Source: Rhodococcus rhodochrous (GTDB lineage Bacteria > Actinomycetota > Actinomycetes > Mycobacteriales > Mycobacteriaceae). From it: a DNA stretch of 64,000 bases. Positions 6,365 through 14,595 of the stretch are shown here, in pieces; positions within the stretch are counted from its first letter, which is position 1, and each line of letters opens with the position of its first letter. Location: the NCBI RefSeq assembly GCF_900187265.1, contig NZ_LT906450.1, positions 2,657,444 through 2,721,443 on the forward strand, written 5' to 3'. The notes beneath the pieces were generated by a model. The model searched no databases. It was not told where the DNA came from and saw only the letters and a program-made list of their open reading frames with translations. The position numbers were made by a program, and so were the translations under genes.

Positions 6365-8692
6365 ATGAGCCAGGATCTGCGTCCGAATCCGATCCCGGGC
6401 GGAGAAACTCTGCCGTTCCCACCGGTGCCGTCAGGAAGCATCGCAGGACGGACCATGCAGGAATCGGTCTACAGCCCACGCGCACAACACCGTCGCCTTC
6501 CCGACGACGCCCCGAACATCCTGGTCGTCCTCATCGACGACGCGGGCCCCGGTCTGCCGAGCGCATTCGGCGGCGAGGTGAGCACACCCACGCTCGACCG
6601 CCTGCTCGACGAAGGCATCAGCTACAACCGCTTCCACACCACGGCGATGTGCTCGCCCACCCGCGCATCGTTGTTGACCGGACGCAATCATCACCGCGTC
6701 GGAAACGGGCAGATCGCCGAACTCGCCAACGACTGGGACGGATATTCCGGGCACATCCCGAAATCGAGCGCCACCGGGGCCGAGGTGCTGCGCCACTACG
6801 GTTACACCACAGCGGCTTTCGGCAAGTGGCACAACACTCCTGCGGAGGAGACCACCGCAGCGGGTCCCTTCGACAACTGGCCCACCGGAGTCGGTTTCGA
6901 CTACTTCTACGGTTTCCTCGCCGGCGAGGCGTCGCAGTACGAGCCGAATCTCGTCCGCAACACCACCGTCGTCCTGCCCCCGAAGACTCCCGAAGAGGGC
7001 TACCACCTCAGTGAGGACCTCGCCGACGACGCGATCGGCTGGTTGCGCCGCCACAAGGCGCTCGATCCGTCCCGGCCGTTCTTCATGTACTGGGCCAGCG
7101 GATGCCTGCACGGGCCACACCACATCATGAAGCCGTGGGCCGACCGGTATGCGGGCAAGTTCGACGACGGATGGGACGCCTACCGCGAGCGCGTGTTCGA
7201 GCGGGCCAAGGAGAAGGGCTGGATCCCACCGGAGGCCGAACTCACCGAGCGGCACCCCACCATGACGGCCTGGGACGACATCCCCGACGACGAGAAGCCC
7301 TTCCAACGACGCCTCATGGAGGTCGCGGCAGGATACGCCGAACACTGCGACGTCCAGGTGGGGCGGCTGTTCGACGAACTCGACCGGCTGGGCTACCGCG
7401 ACAACACCCTGGTCTTCTACATCTGGGGCGACAACGGGTCGTCCGGTGAAGGCCAGAACGGCACCATCAGCGAACTGCTCGCGCAGAACGGGATCCCCAC
7501 GACCACCGCCCAACACATCGCGGCCCTCGACGAACTGGGCGGACTCGATGTTCTCGGCTCCCCGAAGACCGACAACATGTACCACGCGGGTTGGGCCTGG
7601 GCGGGCAGCACGCCCTACAAGGGCATGAAGCTCCTCGCCTCCCATCTCGGGGGAACCCGCAATCCCATGGTGGTGCGCTGGCCCGTGCGCGTCACGCCCG
7701 ATCTCACCCCACGGACGCAGTTCCTGCACTGCAACGACCTGGTGCCTACCTTCTACGAGCTGCTGGGCATCGCACCGCCGCGGACCGTCGACGGGATTCC
7801 GCAGGATCCGATCGACGGCGCCGGTTTCGCCCGGACCTTCGTGGACCGTGACGCGCCGGCGGGCAAACTCACCCAGTACTTCGAGGTCATGGGCAGCCGA
7901 GCGATCTACCACGACGGATGGATGGCGTCGGCCTTCGGTCCCCGCGCACCGTGGCTGCCCGGTCTGCCCGGCGGGATCCGCGATTGGAGCCCGGACGACG
8001 ACACCTGGGAGCTCTACAACCTCGACGAGGACTGGACGCAGAACCACGACCTCGCCGAGCAGTACCCCGAGAAGTTGGCCCAGATGCGGGAGATCTTCGC
8101 GATCGAAGCAGCCAGGAACAACGCTCTTCCCATCGGTGGGGGGCTCTGGGTCGCGGCGATCCATCCGGAACAACGCATCACCACGCCGTACACGAGTTGG
8201 GATTTCACCGGCGACGTCACCCGCATGCCCGAATTCTGCGCTCCCGCACTGGGAAACAAGAACAACCGGGTCTGCATCGACGTGACCTTCCCGGAGCGGG
8301 CGCACGGCGTCCTCTACGCGCTGGGGGCCAACGGTGGTGGCCTGACGTGCTTCGCGGACGACGGTTACCTCTGCTACGAATACAACCTGTTCATCCTGAT
8401 GCGGACGAAGATGCGCTCGGAGAGCCGCGTCGCGCCCGGACACCACCTCGTCGAGGTGGTCACCAAGTACGCCGAAGCGCGCCCCGGCGGTCCGTTGAAC
8501 GTCCGGATCTCCGTCGACGGGCAGTCGGTGGGGGAGACCGTCGTACCGGTCAGTGCGCCGTTGCTGTTCACGGCGAACGACTGCCTGGACATCGGCACCT
8601 GCCTGGGTTCACCGGTCTCGCTCGACTACTTCGACCGCGCACCGTTCCCGTTCGACGGGAGCATCGACAGGATGACCGTCGAATACACCTGA
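6365..8692 (+). CDS. Type I arylsulfatase
   Basis: 775 aa. The alkaline-phosphatase-like sulfatase domain starts at about residue 49 (NILVVLIDDAGPG, with the Asp pair that binds calcium). The modification motif is C96-S-P-T-R100 followed by ASLLTGR, so Cys96 should become formylglycine. Other core motifs are 'FGKWHNTP', 'FFMYWASGCLHGPHH' and 'IWGDNGSSGEGQNGT'. A C-terminal region of roughly 180 residues follows the catalytic core, as in the large actinobacterial and Pseudomonas AtsA-type enzymes. No signal peptide is apparent, consistent with cytoplasmic activation by the neighbouring FGE. Likely role: sulfate release from sulfate esters; the exact substrate is not inferable. Confidence 0.95.
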   Translation: MSQDLRPNPIPGGETLPFPPVPSGSIAGRTMQESVYSPRAQHRRLPDDAPNILVVLIDDAGPGLPSAFGGEVSTPTLDRLLDEGISYNRFHTTAMCSPTRASLLTGRNHHRVGNGQIAELANDWDGYSGHIPKSSATGAEVLRHYGYTTAAFGKWHNTPAEETTAAGPFDNWPTGVGFDYFYGFLAGEASQYEPNLVRNTTVVLPPKTPEEGYHLSEDLADDAIGWLRRHKALDPSRPFFMYWASGCLHGPHHIMKPWADRYAGKFDDGWDAYRERVFERAKEKGWIPPEAELTERHPTMTAWDDIPDDEKPFQRRLMEVAAGYAEHCDVQVGRLFDELDRLGYRDNTLVFYIWGDNGSSGEGQNGTISELLAQNGIPTTTAQHIAALDELGGLDVLGSPKTDNMYHAGWAWAGSTPYKGMKLLASHLGGTRNPMVVRWPVRVTPDLTPRTQFLHCNDLVPTFYELLGIAPPRTVDGIPQDPIDGAGFARTFVDRDAPAGKLTQYFEVMGSRAIYHDGWMASAFGPRAPWLPGLPGGIRDWSPDDDTWELYNLDEDWTQNHDLAEQYPEKLAQMREIFAIEAARNNALPIGGGLWVAAIHPEQRITTPYTSWDFTGDVTRMPEFCAPALGNKNNRVCIDVTFPERAHGVLYALGANGGGLTCFADDGYLCYEYNLFILMRTKMRSESRVAPGHHLVEVVTKYAEARPGGPLNVRISVDGQSVGETVVPVSAPLLFTANDCLDIGTCLGSPVSLDYFDRAPFPFDGSIDRMTVEYT

Positions 8693-8718
8693 ACGCAGCT
8701 CTTCGAGCGCCTTACCGA

Positions 8719-8743
8719 CTCCGGGCGGTGGATCCGCCCGGAG
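8719..8743. terminator. Bidirectional hairpin terminator
   Basis: A perfect 10-bp GC-rich stem (CTCCGGGCGG pairing with 8734-8743) with a 5-base loop, between the convergent sulfatase and aldo/keto reductase genes. Confidence 0.8.
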
Positions 8744-8755
8744 CCGCGAGGTCTG

Positions 8756-9586
8756 TCAGTTGAACTCGTCCGGATGAGGTCCGGTGCGCAGATCGCGATC
8801 GGCACCGGCGATGGTCGACATGTCCTCGTCGGTCAGCTCGAAGTCGAAGACCTCGAAGTTCTCCCGGATCCGGGACGGCGTGACCGACTTCGGGATGACG
8901 ACGTTGCCGAGCTGCAGATGCCAGCGCAGCACCACCTGGGCCGGCGACTTGCCGGTGCGTCCGGCGATCGACGTGATCGCCTCGTCGTCCAGCACGGCGC
9001 CCTGGGCGAGCGGGCTCCACGCCTCGGTGGCGATGCCGTGCTCGGCGTGGAAGGCGCGCAGTTCGCTCTGCTGCAGACCGGGGTGCAGTTCGATCTGGTT
9101 GATCGTCGGGACGAGCGAGCTGCCGTCCAGCAGGCGCTGGAGATGGGCGGGCTGGAAGTTCGACACGCCCGCGGCGCGGAGGCGTCCTTCCTCGACGAGG
9201 CGTTCGAGCGCACGCCAGGTGTCGGCATAGAGATCGCGGGCCGGAGTCGGCCAGTGGATGAGGTAGAGGTCGAGACGATCGAGGCCGAGCGCGGCAAGAC
9301 TGGTGTCGAAGGCGCGGAGGGTGGCGTCGTAACCCTGATCGGAGTTCCACACCTTCGTCGTGATGAACAGCTCGTCGCGGGACAGTCCGGAGTCCGCCAG
9401 CGCGCGGCCGACGCCGGCCTCGTTGCCGTAGGCCGCGGCGGTGTCGATGTGGCGGTAGCCGGTCTCGAGTGCGGCGCTGACGGCCGCGGTGGTCTCGTCC
9501 TCGGGGATCTGGAAGACGCCGAAGCCGAGCTGGGGGATCTCGACGCCGTTGTTCAGGGTGACGGTGGGGATCGTGGACGATGTCAC
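8756..9586 (-). CDS. Aldo/keto reductase (2,5-diketo-D-gluconate reductase type)
   Basis: 276 aa, the usual length. Catalytic tetrad context is present: Asp in 'GYRHIDTAAAYGNEAGVG', Tyr in the same stretch, Lys in 'LFITTKVWNSDQG' and His in 'DLYLIHWPTP'. The NADPH-binding C-terminal part reads 'VIPKSVTPSRIRENFEVFDF'. Family members reduce aldehydes and ketones; DkgA-like proteins act on methylglyoxal or beta-keto esters. It is convergent with the sulfatase gene and followed by an MFS-transporter remnant on the same strand upstream. Confidence 0.93.
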   Translation of the reverse strand: MTSSTIPTVTLNNGVEIPQLGFGVFQIPEDETTAAVSAALETGYRHIDTAAAYGNEAGVGRALADSGLSRDELFITTKVWNSDQGYDATLRAFDTSLAALGLDRLDLYLIHWPTPARDLYADTWRALERLVEEGRLRAAGVSNFQPAHLQRLLDGSSLVPTINQIELHPGLQQSELRAFHAEHGIATEAWSPLAQGAVLDDEAITSIAGRTGKSPAQVVLRWHLQLGNVVIPKSVTPSRIRENFEVFDFELTDEDMSTIAGADRDLRTGPHPDEFN

Positions 9587-9625
9587 GGGATGGTGCTCCT
9601 TCGGGGGTGTTCGCGTAGTTCGGGG

Positions 9626-9938
9626 TCAGAGTCGGACGGGGTCGACGGCAGCACGGGAGGTGCTGTGGAGGTCGGGTTCTGTGAATGTGTGAGTTGCGTT
9701 GGCGTAATCGTCCTTTCGCTGTAGTCGGTGGGACAGGACCGCCGGGATCAGAGCGGACGCGGCCAGGACGGCCCCGACGGCGTTGGGTGCCGTGTACCCG
9801 AATCCGGCGGATATCACCATGCCGCCGAGCCAGGCGGCCAGGGCGTTGCCGAGATTGAAGGCACCGATGTTGGCAGCGGACGCCAGGGCCGGGGCGCCGT
9901 GCGCATGGTCGAGGACGTGCTTCTGCAGGGACCGCGGG
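9626..9938 (-). pseudogene. C-terminal remnant of an MFS transporter
   Basis: Read on the minus strand, the segment encodes 'LQKHVLDHAHGAPALASA', then 'NIGAFNLGNALAAWLGG' and 'YTAPNAVGAVLAASALIPAV' before the stop. This is the last two membrane helices of an arabinose/chloramphenicol-efflux-type MFS permease. Nothing upstream of about 9938 continues the family, so the first ten helices are missing. The remaining frame is open and could be mistaken for a 64-aa gene. Confidence 0.75.
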
Positions 9939-10061
9939 TTGCTGTCGCGCTATCTGTGTCCCACCGATCGCCGCAGCATCTACACTGACGTCACCGACGC
10001 CATCCGGCAGTTGCAGGACGATGATCGGACGGATGCCGCCGGGGGCCCGGCACGACGCTGA
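9939..10061 (+). pseudogene. Possible 3' remnant of an unknown gene
   Basis: A plus-strand frame reads 'LLSRYLCPTDRRSIYTDV' and 'TDAIRQLQDDDRTDAAGG' to a stop at 10061. The composition changes exactly where the MFS remnant loses homology, and the frame has protein-like character but no start or recognisable domain. It may be the tail of a gene whose 5' part was lost in the same rearrangement. Low certainty. Confidence 0.3.
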
Positions 10062-10140
10062 ACGGGGGGGCGATCTCGCGCGACGTCCTCCGCGCGCAGA
10101 CCTGTCGGAGCAACAGGTGAGATCCCGCGGCCGGGTCGGG

Positions 10141-10211
10141 TATCGTCTCCCCTGGTGTGCCGGGAAGTCTGGTCGGCGGGAGCAGCTTTCTTCGACGACC
10201 CCGGAGGGGAC
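10141..10211 (+). promoter_or_regulatory. Candidate structured 5' leader, copy A (upstream of the membrane USP)
   Basis: A -10-like TATCGT (10141-10146) is followed after 7 bases by GGTGTGCCGGGAAGTCTGG (from 10154). The 19-nt core GCCGGGAAGTCTGGTCGGC (10159-10177) can fold as GCCG...CGGC. A strong CCGGAGG Shine-Dalgarno lies at the 3' end, directly before a 17-codon ORF. The same arrangement, with identical core and near-identical spacing, recurs at 10977-11045 ahead of nhaA. Two close copies with conserved core, spacing and RBS argue for a cis-acting RNA. Ligand and mechanism are unknown. Confidence 0.65.
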
Positions 10212-10265
10212 ATGAACGCAGCGGTACACCTCTTCTCGGCCCACGCACCTGGGGGTACGCCATGA
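10212..10265 (+). CDS. 17-aa leader peptide coupled to the membrane USP gene
   Basis: ATG at 10212 is preceded by CCGGAGGGG at the optimal distance and encodes MNAAVHLFSAHAPGGTP. Its TGA overlaps the ATG of the stress-protein gene (ATGA at 10262-10265), which itself has no clear Shine-Dalgarno sequence. This looks like obligatory translational coupling, so that whatever the leader RNA does to this ORF is passed to the downstream gene. Confidence 0.6.
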   Translation: MNAAVHLFSAHAPGGTP

Positions 10266-10966
10266 ACTGGGCCGTCTTCGTCGCCTTCCTCGTCGTATGG
10301 GTGCTGTCAGGACTCGTGACCGGTCTGTGGATGGCACGTCGAGGCCACGACCCTCGCTGGACGATCATCGCCGTCATCCTCGGACCGCTGTTCGTCCCCA
10401 TCGCCTTCGAGCGCATCGAGCGTGTTCCCCGGCCCGTCGAAGTGACGACGGTGGCCCGGCAGCACGCCGGAGAGGCCGATGAAGGCGGACTCCGCGTGAT
10501 GGTCGGCTACGACGGATCCACCGAGGCCAAGCATGCGCTGGACGCGGCGCGACGATTGTTCGGCCCGGCCGGAGGAGTGCTCGAACTCGTTGTCGTGATC
10601 TCCTACGACGACGCCGGCGATCCCGACTCCGAGCTCCTCGCCACGGTGCGACGACGACTCGAGCAGGCCGTCGAATCGATGGGTGATATTTCGGTGGGAT
10701 ATGCCGTCCTCGCCGGCCCGGCCGGTCGATGCCTGGGTTGGTTCGCCGAGGAACACCACGCCGACGTTCTCGTCGTGGGACGCCGCGGACGAGGCATGTC
10801 CTCCCGAATGCTCGGTAGCGTCGCCGAATACCTCATCGGACACTCTCATGTGCCTGTGCTCGTCGTCGATCCCACCGTCGTCTCGCCGGACGCGGGTGCG
10901 AACGAACCCACGGTCGCAGTTCGGGTCGCTCCCGAGGAGAATGTGACGGGCACCGCGTCGACCTGA
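10262..10966 (+). CDS. Universal stress protein with N-terminal membrane segment
   Basis: 234 aa from the ATG at 10262, overlapping the leader ORF stop. Residues about 1-20 (NWAVFVAFLVVWVLSGLV) and 33-48 (WTIIAVILGPLFVPIAF) form two membrane segments, like phospholipase D-nuclease N-terminal or PLDc_N-type anchors. After a linker comes a UspA domain from about residue 77 (RVMVGYDGSTEAKHALDAAR) with the nucleotide-binding loop 'VVGRRGRGMSSRMLGSVAEY' and 'HSHVPVLVVDP'. Coupling of a Usp sensor domain to the membrane, under the same leader type as the Na+/H+ antiporter NhaA, suggests a role in ion, pH or envelope stress. That role is an inference. Confidence 0.85.
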   Translation: MNWAVFVAFLVVWVLSGLVTGLWMARRGHDPRWTIIAVILGPLFVPIAFERIERVPRPVEVTTVARQHAGEADEGGLRVMVGYDGSTEAKHALDAARRLFGPAGGVLELVVVISYDDAGDPDSELLATVRRRLEQAVESMGDISVGYAVLAGPAGRCLGWFAEEHHADVLVVGRRGRGMSSRMLGSVAEYLIGHSHVPVLVVDPTVVSPDAGANEPTVAVRVAPEENVTGTAST

Positions 10967-10976
10967 CCCGATACGG

Positions 10977-11045
10977 TATGGTCGATCTCGGTGCGCCGGG
11001 AAGTCTGGTCGGCAGAAGTAATTACGTCGTCGAACCGGAGGACCC
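10977..11045 (+). promoter_or_regulatory. Candidate structured 5' leader, copy B (upstream of nhaA)
   Basis: TATGGT (10977-10982), 7 bases, then GGTGCGCCGGGAAGTCTGG (from 10990). The 19-nt core at 10995-11013 is identical to copy A, and CCGGAGG at 11034-11040-region precedes a GTG at 11046. Distance from GGTG to the start codon is 56 bases here and 58 in copy A. The intervening segment keeps only pattern similarity (a TCG-rich part before the RBS), which fits RNA structure better than a protein-binding DNA site. Confidence 0.65.
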
Positions 11046-11108
11046 GTGTCTGTACCCATCTGTCCCGTCGCCACCCGTCCCGCCCGAGCCCTGCAGCCGG
11101 CGCAGTGA
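11046..11108 (+). CDS. 20-aa leader peptide upstream of nhaA
   Basis: GTG at 11046, five bases after the CCGGAGG of leader copy B, opens a frame encoding MSVPICPVATRPARALQPAQ with TGA at 11106-11108. Unlike copy A it does not overlap the structural gene, which starts 223 bases later. If translated, it could be the sensing ORF of an attenuation device. The peptide has one Cys and several Pro, Arg and Ala, with no run that names an amino acid. Confidence 0.4.
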   Translation: MSVPICPVATRPARALQPAQ

Positions 11109-11216
11109 CCGGCACCCTCGCGGAGCACGTCCACCGCAGCGCCGAAGGTCGCATCGGCCTCCCGGCTGCGTGTCGGCGTCCGACACCGAAATCGCAGGGA
11201 TGCCCTAGTTTTCGGT

Positions 11217-11236
11217 ATCCGATCCCACTATCGGAT
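11217..11236 (+). promoter_or_regulatory. Hairpin in the nhaA leader
   Basis: ATCCGAT and ATCGGAT (11217-11223 and 11230-11236) form a perfect 7-bp stem with a 6-base loop, about 95 bases before nhaA. The local sequence is more AT-rich than its surroundings. It could be an attenuator, an operator or the start of a second promoter region; the rest of 11109-11331 shows no gene. Confidence 0.4.
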
Positions 11237-11331
11237 TCGGAACATATTGCCGCTCATGCCGATCGTGCGCATCCGGCCCGGCCGGCCGCCGTTCGCGCAC
11301 CGCGTGCCGTCGAGAATTCCGAGGACCTGTG

Positions 11332-12621
11332 ATGCCGAACATCTTCTCCGGAGTCCCCTTCCTCTCGCGCGGAACATGGCAGGACACACGCCGCGTGACG
11401 GAGATCCTCCGCAAGGAGACCGTCGGCGGTGTCCTGCTGCTCATCGGCGCCGTCATCGCATTGATATGGGCGAACACAGGATGGTCGGATTCCTACGATG
11501 CCCTGCGGGAGACCCGGATCGGTCCGGCATCGTGGCACCTGGACCTGACCCTGGGCACCTGGGCGGCCGACGGCCTGCTCGCCGTGTTCTTCTTCGTCGT
11601 CGGCGTCGAACTCAAACGGGAATTCGTCGAAGGCAGTCTGCGGGATCTGCGGCGTGCCGCCATGCCGGTGACCGCCGCCCTGGGCGGCATGATCGTCCCG
11701 GCCGTGATCTTCGCCGTCATCAATCTTCGTGGTGGCGCCGACGCGTTGAACGGATGGGCGGTCCCGACGGCGACCGACATCGCGTTCGCCGTAGCGATTC
11801 TCGCCGTCATCGGTAGTCATCTCCCGTCGGCGCTGCGAACGTTCCTGCTCACCCTCGCCGTGGTCGACGACCTGCTCGCCGTGACCGTGATCGCGGTCTT
11901 CTACACCGACGAGGTGAACCTGCTCTACCTGGGCGGGGCGCTGATCCCGTTGGCGCTGTTCGGCATCGCGCTCCGACGCGGCTTCGGTTCCTGGTGGCTC
12001 CTGGTGCCGTTGGCTGCAGTGACCTGGTGGCTGGTCCACGAATCCGGTGTGCACGCAACCATCGCCGGTGTACTGCTCGGCTTCGCGGTTCCCGTCGCCC
12101 GGCAGGTGGGGGACCGCACGATTCCGGTCGCCGAGCACGTCGAACACCGGATCCGGCCGCTGTCCGCCGGTATTGCCGTGCCGGTCTTCGCCTTCTTCGC
12201 CGCCGGCGTCACCGTCGGAGGATTCACCGGCCTGGCGAACGCCCTCACCGATCCCATCTCCGCCGGGGTGATCGCCGGTCTGGTCGTCGGCAAGGTCGTC
12301 GGGATCTTCGGGGTCAGCTACCTGGTGGCGCGCTTCACCCGAGCACATCTCGACGACGAGCTGAGTTGGGTGGACGTGCTGGGTGTGTCCCTGCTCGGTG
12401 GAATCGGCTTCACGGTGTCCCTGCTCATCGGCGACCTCGCCTACGGTGCAGGTACCGTCGCGGCCGATCACGTGAAGGTCGCCGTGCTGTGCGGATCGTT
12501 GCTCAGCGCCGCTCTGGCCTCGACTGTTCTCGTCGCCCGTAACCGTGCCTACCGCAGGATCACGGCGGCCGAGCAGGTCGACGAGGACGGCGACGGGATT
12601 CCCGACGTCTATCAGCGATGA
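11332..12621 (+). CDS. nhaA: Na+/H+ antiporter NhaA
   Basis: 429 aa from the ATG at 11332 (GAGGA six bases upstream; a GTG just before it is possible). The protein exchanges cytoplasmic Na+ for external protons across the inner membrane. Family motifs are clear: '[18 protein letters not shown]', '[16 protein letters not shown]', '[17 protein letters not shown]' and the ion-binding double Asp in '[19 protein letters not shown]'. About 12 membrane segments can be seen. The last residues are unusual: '[14 protein letters not shown]', a DxDGDGxxD acidic loop of the kind found in calcium-binding repeats, on the cytoplasmic or periplasmic tail. Its leader contains element copy B. The stop overlaps the next ATG (ATGA). 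Confidence 0.95.
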   Translation: MPNIFSGVPFLSRGTWQDTRRVTEILRKETVGGVLLLIGAVIALIWANTGWSDSYDALRETRIGPASWHLDLTLGTWAADGLLAVFFFVVGVELKREFVEGSLRDLRRAAMPVTAALGGMIVPAVIFAVINLRGGADALNGWAVPTATDIAFAVAILAVIGSHLPSALRTFLLTLAVVDDLLAVTVIAVFYTDEVNLLYLGGALIPLALFGIALRRGFGSWWLLVPLAAVTWWLVHESGVHATIAGVLLGFAVPVARQVGDRTIPVAEHVEHRIRPLSAGIAVPVFAFFAAGVTVGGFTGLANALTDPISAGVIAGLVVGKVVGIFGVSYLVARFTRAHLDDELSWVDVLGVSLLGGIGFTVSLLIGDLAYGAGTVAADHVKVAVLCGSLLSAALASTVLVARNRAYRRITAAEQVDEDGDGIPDVYQR

Positions 12622-13886
12622 TCGAGAACTCGAATCACGGCCGGGACGGTCGGCCGTGGTGGGTCCAGCCGACCGTGCGGTCACCGCAGGCCCTGCTGAA
12701 GTGTGTCTTCTGGCCGATCGCCGTGATGCTCGTCGTCCATCGCACGGCGATCCTCGCCGTCGACGGTGCGCGCACGGACGACTTCACCGGTGTCTACCGC
12801 GCAGCCGTCGCCTTCTGGAACCGTGAACCGGTCTACACAGCGACGTACGAACACGTCGACCCGCACTACCTCTACCCGCCGTCGGGTTCGCTGCTGATCG
12901 CACCGTTCGCGGCCCTCGAACACGAACTCTCACGATGGGCGTTCATCGGGGTCAACGCGGCGGCCGTCCTCGTCGCCGTGTACCTCGTCGTGCGGATGCT
13001 CGGGTACACGGCGCGATCGGCGGCGTTCCCGATCGCGGTGACGGTCGCCTTCGCTTCCGAATCGGTGATCAACACCCTGGTGTTCACCAACATCAACGGT
13101 GTGGTCCTACTCGGTCAGATGGCGTTCCTGACATTGTTGCTGGCGCGGCGGGACCTCTGGGCCGGCACGGCAATCGGGGTGACCTTCGCGATCAAGCCGA
13201 TTCTCGCGCCGTTGCTGTTGCTTCCCGTGCTGCGCCGCCAGAGCAAGGCTCTCCTGACCGCCGCAGCGGTGCCGGTCGGGCTCACCGCATTGGCGTGGCG
13301 GTGGGCTGCGGATCCGTGGCAGTTCGTCGAACGCACCGTCCCGTATCTGCTGCAGTCCCGCGACTACTTCAACAGTTCGATCACCGGCAACGGCACCTAT
13401 TACGGTCTGCCCGAGCCCCTGATCCTCGGGTTGCGCATCGGTTTCGCGGTGCTCGCCGCGGCCACGATGTATCTGCTCCACCGTTACCACCGGCACGACG
13501 AGGTGTTCTTCGTCGTCACCGGTGCCGGCGTGCTGATGACCGCGTCGTTCCTGCTCGGTTCGCTCGGGCAGATGTACTACTCGATGCTTCTGTTCCCGTT
13601 GCTCATGAGCGTGGTCCTCCCACAGTCCGTGATGCGGAACTGGCCGGCATGGCTGGCGGTGTACGGCTTCCTCAGCGCCGACGAATGGTATTCGGGCAGA
13701 TGGGTGGAGGCGGGCCGGTACGCCGAGTACATGCGCCCGACACTGGGCTGGTCGCTGCTGCTCATCGTGATATTCGCGGTGCTGGTCGATCGCCGACGAT
13801 CCGCACGCGTCCCCGAACCGGTCACAGACCCTTCGGTGGACATCGCTCGGACAGGGCGTCAGAACGCGTCGGCGCCGAAACTCTGA
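12618..13886 (+). CDS. GT87-family (DUF2029) polyprenyl-phosphate glycosyltransferase, AftC-like
   Basis: 422 aa with about ten membrane helices. The first large loop carries the family's '[20 protein letters not shown]' and '[18 protein letters not shown]', with the acidic and YPP motifs typical of GT-C enzymes using decaprenyl-phosphate sugars. Mycobacterial members are arabinosyl- or mannosyltransferases that build arabinogalactan, lipoarabinomannan and PIMs; the length and motifs suit AftC or PimE-type proteins. It overlaps nhaA by four bases, so the two are cotranscribed. Its 3' end overlaps that of the convergent GntR gene by 28 bases. Confidence 0.8.
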   Translation: MIENSNHGRDGRPWWVQPTVRSPQALLKCVFWPIAVMLVVHRTAILAVDGARTDDFTGVYRAAVAFWNREPVYTATYEHVDPHYLYPPSGSLLIAPFAALEHELSRWAFIGVNAAAVLVAVYLVVRMLGYTARSAAFPIAVTVAFASESVINTLVFTNINGVVLLGQMAFLTLLLARRDLWAGTAIGVTFAIKPILAPLLLLPVLRRQSKALLTAAAVPVGLTALAWRWAADPWQFVERTVPYLLQSRDYFNSSITGNGTYYGLPEPLILGLRIGFAVLAAATMYLLHRYHRHDEVFFVVTGAGVLMTASFLLGSLGQMYYSMLLFPLLMSVVLPQSVMRNWPAWLAVYGFLSADEWYSGRWVEAGRYAEYMRPTLGWSLLLIVIFAVLVDRRRSARVPEPVTDPSVDIARTGRQNASAPKL

Positions 13887-14569
13887 GCATAGTAACCGCG
13901 GATGTGCTCGACGATGCGCTTGCGGGCGAGCGTGGCATCGCCGGCGCGGACCGCGTCGACGAGACCGCGGTGCTCGTGACGCAGCCGCACGCAGGTCGCG
14001 GGCCAATCGGTGTGCGGTGCGCCCGCGAGGACGTAGCTCTCGATGGAGTCGCGCAGACCGGCCACCATCGCCGCGACGACGAGGTTGCCGGCCGCGTCGG
14101 CCATCGCGACATGGAACTGGGCGTCGAGAACCAGGAACTCGGGTGCCGCCAACTCCGGATCGTCCATCGCGTCCAGCAGTTCCTCGGCCGGGGTGAGTTC
14201 CGGCGCCGGGGTCCGGTTGGCGAGGGTGTCCATCACCTCGGTCTCGAGCACCAGGCGGGTGCGCACGATGTGGGAGACGGGAAAGTTCTGCGCGGCCACC
14301 TGCAGGCGCATGAGCATCGACATCCCGCCGGTGGGTCGCGAGACGATCATCGCGCCGACGTTCGGCCCGGAGCCGGTGTGGGTGCTGAGCAGCCCGAGGG
14401 CCTCCATCACCCGCAGTGCCTCACGAACCGAAGACCGGCCGACGCCGAGTTGTGCGGCGAGCGTGCGCTCCGGGGGCAGACGCTGGCCCGGGCCGAGTTC
14501 TCCCGAGACCAGCATCTGCTCCAGGTGGTTGAGCACCTGCTCCCACGCACGACCCTCGGACGACGACAT
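13859..14569 (-). CDS. FadR-subfamily GntR regulator of lactate use (LldR-like)
   Basis: 236 aa from the ATG at 14569. The N-terminal winged helix reads 'LEQMLVSGELGPGQRLPPER' and 'LGVGRSSVREALRVMEALGL'. The C-terminal FCD domain has the metal/ligand residues in 'FLVLDAQFHVAMADAAGN' and 'RLRHEHRGLVDAVRAGDA'. It lies 26 bases downstream of the lactate permease gene on the same strand. The palindromes at 16389-16401 and 16500-16514 match the TGGTCnGACCA sites known for LldR/FadR-type regulators, so it most likely represses the permease and lldEFG until L-lactate binds. Confidence 0.9.
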   Translation of the reverse strand: MSSSEGRAWEQVLNHLEQMLVSGELGPGQRLPPERTLAAQLGVGRSSVREALRVMEALGLLSTHTGSGPNVGAMIVSRPTGGMSMLMRLQVAAQNFPVSHIVRTRLVLETEVMDTLANRTPAPELTPAEELLDAMDDPELAAPEFLVLDAQFHVAMADAAGNLVVAAMVAGLRDSIESYVLAGAPHTDWPATCVRLRHEHRGLVDAVRAGDATLARKRIVEHIRGYYAQSFGADAF

Positions 14570-14595
14570 GACTTCAGAGCCTAGTCGATTCCGGA

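Noticed and set aside
6431..8446. 671-codon open frame antisense to the sulfatase
   Set aside because: High-GC shadow; it mirrors the codon structure of the sulfatase gene, which has clear catalytic motifs.
10141..11108. The two leader copies as ends of a mobile element
   Set aside because: They are direct, not inverted; no transposase lies between them, no target duplication is seen, and each sits in a promoter-RBS context.
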